Source: a virus. From it: 60,357 bases of DNA. Below the pieces are notes generated by a model. The model did no database searches, was not told where the DNA came from, and saw only the letters and a program-made list of their open reading frames with translations. Below are positions 25,466 to 34,267 of the stretch, one piece after another (the first letter of the stretch is position 1; each line of letters opens with the position of its first letter). Where the stretch lies: positions 1 through 60,357 of the IMG/VR virus record IMGVR_UViG_3300044568_001950; one strand, 5' to 3'. Made by a program: the position numbers and the translations under genes.

Positions 25466-28400
25466 TGCCGATTATTACCTTTGCAGATGGCGTTCAATTA
25501 GACACATCTACAGGGCAAGTCGTTGGCCAAGGCGAGCCGCAAAGTCTTACTCCCACCGAGGCCCAAAGGCCTACGGTGGATATTCCATCTGCACCAGGCG
25601 CTCGTGGTGCATTAGACGCGCTCAAGCAACTGTCCACCGGATTTAATACGGCACTTTTTGCCTTACCCGATGCCACCATCCAGGCTGTCGGTCGTGCTTT
25701 AAATGTACGTGAGGATCAAATCCCCACGTTTACTGCATTCTTTAATCGTGATGCAAAGGCCCCGAAGAACACCGTAGAACGATTTGCCAATGCCATTGGC
25801 CAAGGTGCCGGTGGCACGTTACCGTTCACAGGGTTGTTGGCCAGCGTTGCACGGACCAAGGCCCTAACGCAGCCCTTACTTGCCGATGCTTCTGTGTCTC
25901 AACGCGTGGCAAAAGATATGCTTGACTTCATCCGTCAAAACCCAAAAGCCGCAGTTTTGGCGGACATAGGTTTTGGTGGTGCATACGGTGCGGCAGAGCA
26001 AGCCGTAGAAGAAACAGTAGAGCCAGGACAAGAACTAAAGGGTTTACTAAAAGCAACCGTTCCCATTGGAGCAACAGTTGCACTGCCCGCTGCTGGAGCA
26101 AAGTTTTTATCTTTAGCCGGTCGTCTAGCTGAGATTAGCCCCACCGTCAGAGCCGCTCGTGCTGTTCCAGAAATGTTTGGAACCCAGACGGCAGAGGGTG
26201 TTGCTCAAGAAGTCGTGGCTCGGTCCATGCCCAAGGTGCCTATTATTGGCGGCCCATTAAACTGGGTGGGAAGCAAGTATGCCGCTAATGCAGAAAAGAA
26301 AATCACCAACGTACTGGCTCCTCTTTTCTCGGACCCAGCAAAGGCTCCTCCCGGCGTAGCCGATGCACTGGCGGTGACTAAGAGAATCGAAAGTGATCCC
26401 GAACTCAGGGATTTATTCTTGTTTACAGCAGGTGAGCAGACGCTTTACGCACCACTGATCACGGCCCAAAATAACACCGTACGCAATCTTTCCGGTGAGC
26501 TTCTATCTAACGAGCAGGCTCGTGTGGCACAAAACGTTGCCAACATAGGAAATGCTTTTGATTTGTTTGCCCCCAAGGCAGCACTGCCAATTGATGATGC
26601 TTTGCGTACCACCTATGCACAGGCCGTAGACACAATGACTCGCGCCGCACAGCGCGTAGCCACAACTACCGAAGACGAGGCTTTGCGCATTGCCGATACT
26701 TTTGCCATGCAAAACCTAGACGAGATTGGCGATAACTTGCGTCGCGGAATCTTCGGTCAGATGGATGCGCAGTTCAAGCGCATGATGAAAGCGCGGCAAG
26801 AGGCCATGGGTTCAACCGGTATGGACATCGAAGGTGTCAAGACCGCTGTCCGTGCATCCGGTGAGCCGCTTCCCCAAATGCAAACGGCAGATCTAAAAAA
26901 CTTTGCCAACAGATTCACGCAACGCTTCAAGCTCACCCCTGATGAGCGTATGTTCCCAGAGGGAGCACCAGAGCCTATTCGTTTAGTACAACGCGAGATG
27001 ATGCGTTACAACGAAAAGGTTGGCGAGAAGACTGCAGAACTTCTGCCAGATATTATTGCCAGAGAAATGAGCAAGGATCCGTTCTTTGCAAAAGTAACTT
27101 TGGCAGACCGGGAAAGCGCAGCAAGAACTTATGCTGATTCAATTCTTAAGGGAACGGATAGAGTTAAGCTGCCAGAAGGTATTACTGGACCAGATCCCGC
27201 CACGCTCAAGCGCGTTCTAGAAGAAGCCAAGGCACAAGCTGCCAAAGAAGTTGATTTCTCGATCACGATGCCCGAAGCATTGGATCTGTTGAACTCGGCC
27301 ATGAACTTCCGCAACATGTCCATCTTACGTGCAAACAAAGAAATGGACTTGGGCAATCCTCGCCAAGCAGCTATTGGCATTGTCAATCGTGGCGACGCCG
27401 TACTCAAAGACGTAGAGGACTTTGTGTTCTCTTCGTTCAAGAACAGCCCGCAGATGAAAGACTTCCAAGGCGAGTACAAAGATACTTTTGCCAAGGGCTA
27501 CGACAAGTTATTCCCGTTACTCATCACCAAGAAATCTCCCACCGGAGACTTCTACGTTTCCAACGAGCGGGTGGTTAACGAAGCATTAAAGAACGCAGAA
27601 AACGTTCGCAACCTACGGGCCATCTTCCAGGATGACCCCGAGTTTGTGTCCACCATGAACAAGGTCATGCTCGACCGTGCTGCACGAGCCGGGATCCTAG
27701 ATAAGGACGGCACACTGAGCCGAGCCAAGTACGATCGCTGGCTTCAATCGAACAAGAACATTATTGACATGATGCCCCAGTCGGTTCAGCGCAATCTGAC
27801 TGATGAGGCAAAATTTGCCGATGACTATGTTGCACGGCTCAAGGACATGAAGGACCGCCAAGAGCTTGTCAAAGACGACGAGCTTATGTCTCTTTTGCAA
27901 AAGTCTGTACGCCCAGATGCTGATCCGAAAAGACTGGTCGAGCAAGCGGTCAATGACCCGGCCATCATGCGCAAGCTTGTCAACACGGTTGGCAAAGACC
28001 CAGAGCGGTTAAATGCACTGCGCCGCCAGGTTTGGTTCTCGGTCAAAGAATCTTTGTTCGATCCCAAGACGCCCAATTATTTGGCTGACTTTTTAAAGAG
28101 AAATAGCAAGTCAATTGCTATGCTCTACACCCCAGAGCAGCGCCAGAATCTGGATCTGCTTGGCGAAATCCAACGCCGGGTTTACGTAGCCGCTCGCCCT
28201 GAAGGCACTCTGAGTGCCTTCCAAAGTGTGGACGAACAGTTGCGCTCACAGATTGGTGCGGGTATCGGGACGATTGAATCGACAGCCAGAGCAGCCATGA
28301 TTCGCCAGATCAGCCCCATCCACGCTGGTGTGTCGTTGCTTACTCGCTTCATGGGCCGTCAACAGACAGCCATTTATGATGCCATCATGTACAAGGCGCT

Positions 28401-28824
28401 CACTGATCCTGAGTACGCCAATCAACTGGCCAAGTCCAACGGACCACTGAACACTAAAGAGAACATGAAAAAGATGGGCGAGATCACCACTGCAGCCGGT
28501 GGATTCCTGCCTAATTTGCTCAAGGGTGTGCCTCGTGTGGCTTCTATCGAAGCTTCTCAAGCCGCAATGCCTGAGGAAGAGCGTCCGATTGCAACGCCAG
28601 AGTTTACGCAAGGAATGGCCCCTGCAAGGGTTATGCCTCGTATGCCTGCGCCTCCTGCTCCCGCAAGAAGTTTAGGGCAGAGTCCAGTTGTATCGGGGGC
28701 AGCACCAAGGACTCCCCCGGCAATGCCTACTGGTCGGAGCGTTCCTGGGTTTGCAGAGCAATATCAGGCTCTGTTCCCGAACGATCCTTTGTCTCCTCTG
28801 ATGCAGAACCGGCAGCCGCAGTAG
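25465..28824 (+). CDS. Very large internal virion (ejection) protein
   Basis: 1119 residues, the last gene of the late rightward operon. It begins MPIITFADGVQLDTSTGQVV, has Ala/Gly-rich hydrophobic patches near residues 115-225 (possible membrane contact), then a long mostly helical, charged region to about 1010 and a Pro-rich tail. Size and position match the large ejected proteins of T7 (gp16) and P22, but I see no transglycosylase motif here. Its last 98 bases overlap the 3' end of the nuclease gene on the opposite strand. Confidence 0.65.
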   Translation: MPIITFADGVQLDTSTGQVVGQGEPQSLTPTEAQRPTVDIPSAPGARGALDALKQLSTGFNTALFALPDATIQAVGRALNVREDQIPTFTAFFNRDAKAPKNTVERFANAIGQGAGGTLPFTGLLASVARTKALTQPLLADASVSQRVAKDMLDFIRQNPKAAVLADIGFGGAYGAAEQAVEETVEPGQELKGLLKATVPIGATVALPAAGAKFLSLAGRLAEISPTVRAARAVPEMFGTQTAEGVAQEVVARSMPKVPIIGGPLNWVGSKYAANAEKKITNVLAPLFSDPAKAPPGVADALAVTKRIESDPELRDLFLFTAGEQTLYAPLITAQNNTVRNLSGELLSNEQARVAQNVANIGNAFDLFAPKAALPIDDALRTTYAQAVDTMTRAAQRVATTTEDEALRIADTFAMQNLDEIGDNLRRGIFGQMDAQFKRMMKARQEAMGSTGMDIEGVKTAVRASGEPLPQMQTADLKNFANRFTQRFKLTPDERMFPEGAPEPIRLVQREMMRYNEKVGEKTAELLPDIIAREMSKDPFFAKVTLADRESAARTYADSILKGTDRVKLPEGITGPDPATLKRVLEEAKAQAAKEVDFSITMPEALDLLNSAMNFRNMSILRANKEMDLGNPRQAAIGIVNRGDAVLKDVEDFVFSSFKNSPQMKDFQGEYKDTFAKGYDKLFPLLITKKSPTGDFYVSNERVVNEALKNAENVRNLRAIFQDDPEFVSTMNKVMLDRAARAGILDKDGTLSRAKYDRWLQSNKNIIDMMPQSVQRNLTDEAKFADDYVARLKDMKDRQELVKDDELMSLLQKSVRPDADPKRLVEQAVNDPAIMRKLVNTVGKDPERLNALRRQVWFSVKESLFDPKTPNYLADFLKRNSKSIAMLYTPEQRQNLDLLGEIQRRVYVAARPEGTLSAFQSVDEQLRSQIGAGIGTIESTARAAMIRQISPIHAGVSLLTRFMGRQQTAIYDAIMYKALTDPEYANQLAKSNGPLNTKENMKKMGEITTAAGGFLPNLLKGVPRVASIEASQAAMPEEERPIATPEFTQGMAPARVMPRMPAPPAPARSLGQSPVVSGAAPRTPPAMPTGRSVPGFAEQYQALFPNDPLSPLMQNRQPQ

Positions 28825-29500
28825 CATAGAACTCCTTGACCTTGGCATTCCAACGGTCAAGGTACGAGTCAAACTCCCGGCCACAAACCACAAAGTCCTT
28901 TAGTAGGCCATCTTGGGAAGCCATCAAGACCACGCCTTGGCGAATTTCCGTGCCATACATTTCGTTATGCGCCGAAGCGTATGCTGTGAGTTGAACGAAA
29001 TAATCGTCAATCCACTCCCGTTTTTTCATCTTGTTGGCCTGCTTGAAGTCTACGATGGATGGCTCACCACGAAAGACTCCCACCAAGTCGGTTGTTCCTG
29101 CATAGACCCCGCGCTTGTAGACCATGACTTCGTTGCCCCAGACCTCGTCTAGCTCTGGAAAGTACGCCTCCATCAGAGCGCTGGCCATACGATAAGCCTT
29201 GAATTGATAGGCAGATTTTGCCGGTGCCAACTTGCGCATCTTGACGTGGGATTCAATGTAGGCGTGCATGCAAGTACCAACGGCGGCTGCATCGTTCTTA
29301 ATTTTCTCCGCCTGCTCTTGCCCAACACGATTGGCCCACTCTATTAGTTTTGTTTTATCTTTAGTTTTGTCTAATATGGTAGTTACGCTGGGCAGCTTTT
29401 CTTCGTGGCGATTGACATAACGCCTACCTTCCGGCAAATCTTGCCGGGTCAGGGTCTCGTATTTGTACCGTTTGACCAGGTTTATCATCATATCAGCCAT
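28727..29500 (-). CDS. RecB/Cas4-like PD-(D/E)XK exonuclease
   Basis: 257 residues. The RecB-family nuclease signature is complete: GTCMHAYIE (His79), GTTD (Asp138), IVDFK (Asp151 and Lys153) and QLTAY (Gln170, Tyr174). Such stand-alone nucleases in phages take part in recombination or host DNA degradation. It overlaps the upstream helicase gene by 13 bases, indicating one leftward operon. Its 3' end overlaps the convergent 25465-28824 gene by 98 bases with no terminator between. Confidence 0.85.
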   Translation of the reverse strand: MADMMINLVKRYKYETLTRQDLPEGRRYVNRHEEKLPSVTTILDKTKDKTKLIEWANRVGQEQAEKIKNDAAAVGTCMHAYIESHVKMRKLAPAKSAYQFKAYRMASALMEAYFPELDEVWGNEVMVYKRGVYAGTTDLVGVFRGEPSIVDFKQANKMKKREWIDDYFVQLTAYASAHNEMYGTEIRQGVVLMASQDGLLKDFVVCGREFDSYLDRWNAKVKEFYATAAAGSASEETKDRSGTEPDIALQTQERSDQ

Positions 29501-30930
29501 TGTTTTAGGTCCTCTCCAAGCACCTGGGTGGCAATGTCGATCTTATTGCGCAGTGCAGTAACGATCTTTTCGTCCACAGACTTGGGTGTAATTAGGTCAA
29601 TGTATGTCACAGACTTGGTCTGCCCGATACGGTGAGCACGGTCCTCGGACTGCAGGCGCACCTCCAGGTCGTAGCTGTTGGAATAATAAATCATTGTGCT
29701 CGCAGCAGTCAGGGTTAACCCGTAGCCTCCGGTCTTGGGCTGCCCAATAAAGAAGCGCAGTTCGCTGTCCGGGTCTTGAAACCTGGTTACGATTTTTTGT
29801 CTTTCTTCACCTTCGGTTGCTCCGTAATAAGTGGCAGCAGAGCCACCGCCATACGTCTTTGAAAGCGCCCGCTCGATCGCCAAGATGTCGTGGGTATAGG
29901 AGGCCCAAATAATAACCTTGCCCGACGTCTCTTCAATACAGTCCAGAAGGGCGTCAAGCCGGTTGTTCTTAATTTCATGCACTTCCCCATCATCGGTCTT
30001 TAAATGCCCACAACATATTTGGTGCAGGCGCAGCAATTGAGTCAGGGCGGTTACCGTCGTAGTCATCTGCCCAGTTTCCAGCATGGCCAGGGCCATCTTC
30101 TTCATGTTGTTGTAGTGGGTCGCCTGCTCGTCAGTCAGCAACACCTCCCGCTTGACGTAGATCTTTGGCGGCAGATCCACGCATTCCTCCTTGGTCACCC
30201 GGAAGGCAAAGGGCTGGAGCTTCTCGTTTAACTCGTCTAGACGCCTGTAACCGACAACTTGGTTAAAGGACCTCGGACCCATGGTTTTTTGGACCAGCAC
30301 GGCGTAGCGGGACTGAAAGGCAAAAAAGCTAGTGAATCCTAACAAATCCGGGGACAGAAAGGCGCATTGTGTGTACAAATCTAGAGGACTCTTGGTCACT
30401 GGCGAACCAGTTAGGATTCTCCTATATTTGGCAAACCGTCCTAACTTGTAGATGCTCTTGGTCCGCTGGGCCGACGGAGATTTGATGGTAGTGCTTTCGT
30501 CCACCGCCATTATGGCGTTGTGGGAAAGTAGGAATTTTTCTGCAAACTTCACACCTTTTGGGGTGGAGAACGCTTCGACGTTCATGATCAGGATATGCAG
30601 GACGTCGTCCGGTTGGAACATGGAGCCCAGTGCAGCTTCCTGGAGCTTATTGGGGTTTGGTGACCACAGAGCGATGCGGTGCATCACATGATCCGGCGCG
30701 TGCTTTGGAATCTCAAGTTCGGCCCAGTTTCGGTACACGCCTTTTGGCGCCACGATCAACGCTCCATTGATGAAGCCATTGTCGTACAGCATGCACATAT
30801 TGTTTATGAGCATGAAGCTTTTTCCCGTACCCATGTCGGCAAATAATGCCGCTTCGGGTTTGTTCCAAAACCTAGACAGGTACGCGCACTGATGCGCATA
30901 AGGTTCATTCTTAAATCGATAATCCAACAT
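29488..30930 (-). CDS. SNF2/SF2-type DNA helicase
   Basis: 480 residues from ATG 30930; this start is taken over a non-ATG at 30957 because GAGAGAAAG lies upstream and MLDYRFKNEPYAHQ is the family-typical beginning. Motif I MGTGKS (33-38), motif II VDESTTIKSPSAQRTK, motif III TGSPVTKSP, and motif VI QSEDRAHRIGQTKSVTYIDL place it in the SNF2-like group common in phage replication modules. It may unwind or remodel branched DNA together with the adjacent RecB-like nuclease. Divergent from the 31004 operon. Confidence 0.85.
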   Translation of the reverse strand: MLDYRFKNEPYAHQCAYLSRFWNKPEAALFADMGTGKSFMLINNMCMLYDNGFINGALIVAPKGVYRNWAELEIPKHAPDHVMHRIALWSPNPNKLQEAALGSMFQPDDVLHILIMNVEAFSTPKGVKFAEKFLLSHNAIMAVDESTTIKSPSAQRTKSIYKLGRFAKYRRILTGSPVTKSPLDLYTQCAFLSPDLLGFTSFFAFQSRYAVLVQKTMGPRSFNQVVGYRRLDELNEKLQPFAFRVTKEECVDLPPKIYVKREVLLTDEQATHYNNMKKMALAMLETGQMTTTVTALTQLLRLHQICCGHLKTDDGEVHEIKNNRLDALLDCIEETSGKVIIWASYTHDILAIERALSKTYGGGSAATYYGATEGEERQKIVTRFQDPDSELRFFIGQPKTGGYGLTLTAASTMIYYSNSYDLEVRLQSEDRAHRIGQTKSVTYIDLITPKSVDEKIVTALRNKIDIATQVLGEDLKQWLI

Positions 30931-30944
30931 GCTTTCTCTCTTTC

Positions 30945-30973
30945 TTGACAAACGCAAACTTCGGAGGTAGTAT
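30945..30973 (+). promoter_or_regulatory. Sigma70 promoter for the rightward early operon
   Basis: TTGACA (30945-30950), a 17-base spacer and TAGTAT (30968-30973). The transcript would start about 20 bases before a strong AAGGAGAAAGAGG ribosome site at 31004. The element shares TTGACAAACGC and the AGAAAGGAGAAAG ribosome region with the promoter at 38444. Confidence 0.8.
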
Positions 30974-31003
30974 ACACGAACTCATAGAAAGGAGAAAGAG
31001 GTA

Positions 31004-31336
31004 ATGGCAAAAGTTTTTGTAGTTCAGGAAACAATGAAACATAACGTGTTGCCCGCGCAACAGTATGGGGAATTGATTTTCCTTCTGCCCCCTCAAGTAC
31101 AGATTGGTTTTTCGCCAGGGCCCATGGTTAACAAGATGAAACGGGTCCTACAAAGATTCACTGACGAAGACTATCTGCTACTTATCGGAGATCCAGCCGC
31201 CATGAGTATTGCCGCTGCTTTGGCATCGGAGTATAATAACGGCAAGTTTCGCTTCTTGAAGTGGGACAAACGGGAAATGAAGTACTATCCCATAGCAGTC
31301 GATTTAAACCAGAAAGGAGAAAGTTATGACTATTGA
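31004..31336 (+). CDS. Early protein of unknown function
   Basis: 110 residues (MAKVFVVQETMKHN...), a phage family I have seen in early or replication regions without known role. It contains LLLIGDPAAMSIAAALASEY, then a basic patch. First gene behind the early promoter, overlapping the next by 11 bases. Confidence 0.75.
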   Translation: MAKVFVVQETMKHNVLPAQQYGELIFLLPPQVQIGFSPGPMVNKMKRVLQRFTDEDYLLLIGDPAAMSIAAALASEYNNGKFRFLKWDKREMKYYPIAVDLNQKGESYDY

Positions 31337-31883
31337 TTTTGAATCAGATGCACAAGCAATCACGGTGCAAGACAATTCCCTAGCTGCTATCTCAGAGTTA
31401 GGACGTCAAGCAATTTTGATTGAAAAAGATATCGAGGATCTCGAAGCAACTCTTGCGGAGAAAAAAGAATCACTTCGCAACTTGACCGATGAGCGCATTC
31501 CCGATGCACTCAAAGAAATTGGCATGAAGAGTTTTGAGATGGCCGATGGATCGGAGATTGAAGTCAAGCCATTTTATTCGGCGAGCATTCCATCCGATCG
31601 TCGTGGTGAAGCATATGAATGGCTTCGGGCCCACGGGTTCGACGACATTATCAAAAACACCGTCTCCGTACAGTTTGGTCGTGGCGAAGACGATGCCGCT
31701 GGCGATTTGATTAACGTCATTCGCACGCAAGGGCTCTTGCCTGAACAGGCAGAGAAGATCGAATCCCAAACCCTTAAAGCTTGGGTTCGCGAAATGGTGG
31801 AACAAGGCACGGAGTTCCCCACTGAGCTTTTTGGCGCTTACACAGGCTTCAAAGCAAAGATCAAACGTGCTAAAACTAAATAA
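31326..31883 (+). CDS. Early coiled-coil protein of the replication module
   Basis: 185 residues with a predicted coiled coil (about 28-58, LIEKDIEDLEATLAEKKES) followed by a mixed region with SVQFGRGEDDAA and a basic C-terminus (KAKIKRAKTK). Known to me as a conserved phage protein next to the putative ssDNA-binding protein. Function not established. Confidence 0.75.
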   Translation: MTIDFESDAQAITVQDNSLAAISELGRQAILIEKDIEDLEATLAEKKESLRNLTDERIPDALKEIGMKSFEMADGSEIEVKPFYSASIPSDRRGEAYEWLRAHGFDDIIKNTVSVQFGRGEDDAAGDLINVIRTQGLLPEQAEKIESQTLKAWVREMVEQGTEFPTELFGAYTGFKAKIKRAKTK

Positions 31884-31895
31884 GGAAATTTAACT

Positions 31896-32669
31896 ATGAA
31901 CCAAGTAGCAAAGAAAAAAGAACAAGCGTTAGCAGTTATCGACAACTCCATATTTGAGCAGGACGCTCATGATGGTATGAACAACATTTCGCAAGAAGAT
32001 GTTGCTCTGCCTTTCTTGAAGGTTCTCTCACAACTGTCCTCGGAACTCGAAACAATCGACGGCGCCAAGGCCGGTATGATTTACAACACCGTGTCAGGCC
32101 AGGTGTATGACGGCGTGCAAGGTATCAAGGTCATTCCGTGTCACTACGAGCGCAAGTATGTTGAGTGGACACCTCGTGGAACCGGCGGCTCTGGTGCGCC
32201 TGTTGCAGTTCATCCTGCGACCAGCGACATCATGACCAAGACTTTCCGCAAGACGGGCGACAGCAAGGACTACCTCGATAACGGCAATTACATCGAGAAC
32301 AGCGCACAGCATTATGTGCTGATCATCGACGAGACGGGTAATACAACACCCGCATTGATTGTCATGAAAGCAACGCAGTTGAAGAAGTCGCGTAAGTGGA
32401 ACAGCATGATGATGACGCTGAAGATGAATGGCAAAAACGGACCGTTTACGCCACCGTCATACAGCCACGTCTATCGACTGACTACCTCCAAAGAGTCCAA
32501 CGACAAGGGCACTTGGTACGGTTGGGAAGTCGAACGTGTTGGCCCAGTAGAAGAGGCTGGAACGTATCAAACCGCGAAGGCATTCTCTCTGTCGATCAAA
32601 CAGGGCGAAGTCAACGTGAAGCATGATCAGGACGAGGGAGCCAAAGCAGCGAGTGCCGCACCCTTCTAA
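31896..32669 (+). CDS. Probable single-stranded DNA-binding protein
   Basis: 257 residues. The middle (about 75-215) has the alternating beta pattern of an OB-like fold, with aromatic and basic residues (YERKYVEWTPRG, KKSRKWNSMMM). The C-terminus carries a short acidic stretch (KHDQDEG) and ends in APF, like ssDNA-binding proteins that recruit partners through an acidic tail with a terminal Phe. Position between early proteins and the primase fits. Not proven by sequence alone. Confidence 0.55.
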   Translation: MNQVAKKKEQALAVIDNSIFEQDAHDGMNNISQEDVALPFLKVLSQLSSELETIDGAKAGMIYNTVSGQVYDGVQGIKVIPCHYERKYVEWTPRGTGGSGAPVAVHPATSDIMTKTFRKTGDSKDYLDNGNYIENSAQHYVLIIDETGNTTPALIVMKATQLKKSRKWNSMMMTLKMNGKNGPFTPPSYSHVYRLTTSKESNDKGTWYGWEVERVGPVEEAGTYQTAKAFSLSIKQGEVNVKHDQDEGAKAASAAPF

Positions 32670-32684
32670 ATTGAGCACGCGGAG

Positions 32685-32708
32685 GCCGCCCCTTGGGGGC
32701 GGCTTTTT
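32685..32708 (+). terminator. Rho-independent terminator
   Basis: GCCGCCCC and GGGGCGGC form a perfect 8-bp stem around TTG, followed by TTTTT. It separates the early trio (31004-32669) from the primase-helicase-polymerase genes, so the latter may be read at reduced level. Confidence 0.9.
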
Positions 32709-32734
32709 GACCTTTATACTATAGAAGAAAGCTC

Positions 32735-34267
32735 ATGCCGGAAGTAGATATCGCACGTTTTAAACAAATTTTTGCAGGTCTTGATATTGCGTATGGAACA
32801 TACAAGATTGAAAAGGAACGGCAAGATGGAAAGCAAAACGGGAAGGCCTCAATCGTCAGGCAACCTCCTACGGATGACCTATGGGTCAAGCATCTTAAGG
32901 GAACCGAGCCTAGCCTCGGGATCATACCGATTCGTGCCGACAATAGCTGCACCTGGGGTTGTATCGATATTGATATGTACCCCATCGATCACGTATCTAT
33001 CATCAAGAAAATTAGAAAGCTCGAACTCCCGCTAGTACCCTTCCGTTCAAAATCCGGTGGCATGCATGTGTTCATGTTTGCAAGAGAACCAGTCACCGCA
33101 ACCTACATGCAAAAGCACCTGAAGCTTTTTGCAGCGTACCTCGGCTATTCGGGTTCAGAGATTTTTCCTAAGCAAACGGAGATTTTGGTTGACCGTGGTG
33201 ACACGGGAAACTTCTTAAACCTCCCATACTTTGGAGGAGACAATGGCACACGCTATGCGTACAAAGATGACGGCTCTGCGGCCACACTCGAGGAGTTTTA
33301 TTCACTTTACGAAACCTATGCCGTTACTGAAGAAACCGTCATCAAAGAACCGAGTAACGTTGCGACTACTCCGGACCTCGCTGACGGTCCTCCGTGCCTA
33401 CAAGTTCTTTGTTCCCAAGGATTTCCGGAAGGCACACGTAATAACGGACTTTTCAACATCGGAGTTTTTCTCCGCAAAGCTAAGCCGGATACGTGGGAGA
33501 ACGAACTTATGGTTTATAACCAAAAGTACATGTCGCCGCCCCTTCCCCTTAATGAGATCACGCTTGTCTCTAAACAACTGAAAAAGAAAGAATATGGTTA
33601 TAAGTGCAAAGATTCGCCGATTAACGGACACTGTAACGCATCGTTATGTAAGACTCGGAAATTTGGTATCGGTCAGTCTAACGATATGCCAAGTATCTCG
33701 GCCCTCTCTAAGTATGCTTCTGATCCCCCGCTTTGGTTTGTTGATGTGGATGGGCATCGCCTGGAACTTACGACAGAGGAACTCCAACAACAGGCTAAGT
33801 TTCAAGTTGTATGTATGAGCAAAGTCAACGTCATGCCGCCGACGTTGAAAAGACAGGAATGGGAGGGGCTGCTCAATGGGCTTCTTAAACAGATGGTTGA
33901 GACGCAGGCAATTACAGAAGCGCCTGAGGATACTTCCAGCGACGGGCGATTCTATGATCTTTTGGAAGAGTTTTGCACTCACCTCCAGACTGCCATGGAT
34001 CGCGAAGAGATTCTTATGGGCCGTCCTTGGACTCACGAAGAAGAGAAGGTAACCTACTTCCGCATCAAAGATTTAGAGAACTTTCTTCAGCGCAACAAGT
34101 TCAACATGACTACGGTCAAGATTGCACAGCGTTTGCGGAACTTGCAGGGTAGCCCACATTCGATCACCGTTAAGAATCGTACGGTACGCACCTGGCGCAT
34201 CCCAGCTTACGAGAAACAGGACTCACCGTTTGATGCCACGATGCCTTCTTCGGGATCTCCATTTTGA
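32735..34267 (+). CDS. Archaeo-eukaryotic-type primase (AEP/PrimPol)
   Basis: 510 residues. The AEP catalytic signature is visible: CIDIDMY with Asp78 and Asp80, KSGGMH with His111, then EIFPKQTEI and GNFLNLPYF (159-166). These features match phage and TOTE-type primases that start DNA synthesis. The C-terminal half may be a helical primase accessory domain and includes a Cys-containing patch (KCKDSPINGHCNASLCK). It ends SGSPF, similar to the ssDNA-binding protein's APF end. TTGA overlap with the helicase gene. Confidence 0.8.
   Translation: MPEVDIARFKQIFAGLDIAYGTYKIEKERQDGKQNGKASIVRQPPTDDLWVKHLKGTEPSLGIIPIRADNSCTWGCIDIDMYPIDHVSIIKKIRKLELPLVPFRSKSGGMHVFMFAREPVTATYMQKHLKLFAAYLGYSGSEIFPKQTEILVDRGDTGNFLNLPYFGGDNGTRYAYKDDGSAATLEEFYSLYETYAVTEETVIKEPSNVATTPDLADGPPCLQVLCSQGFPEGTRNNGLFNIGVFLRKAKPDTWENELMVYNQKYMSPPLPLNEITLVSKQLKKKEYGYKCKDSPINGHCNASLCKTRKFGIGQSNDMPSISALSKYASDPPLWFVDVDGHRLELTTEELQQQAKFQVVCMSKVNVMPPTLKRQEWEGLLNGLLKQMVETQAITEAPEDTSSDGRFYDLLEEFCTHLQTAMDREEILMGRPWTHEEEKVTYFRIKDLENFLQRNKFNMTTVKIAQRLRNLQGSPHSITVKNRTVRTWRIPAYEKQDSPFDATMPSSGSPF

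Noticed and set aside
32711-32725. TTTATACTATAG as a T7-type single-subunit polymerase promoter
   Set aside because: Only the last bases resemble the T7 consensus, no phage RNA polymerase gene was found and no other copies were noticed.
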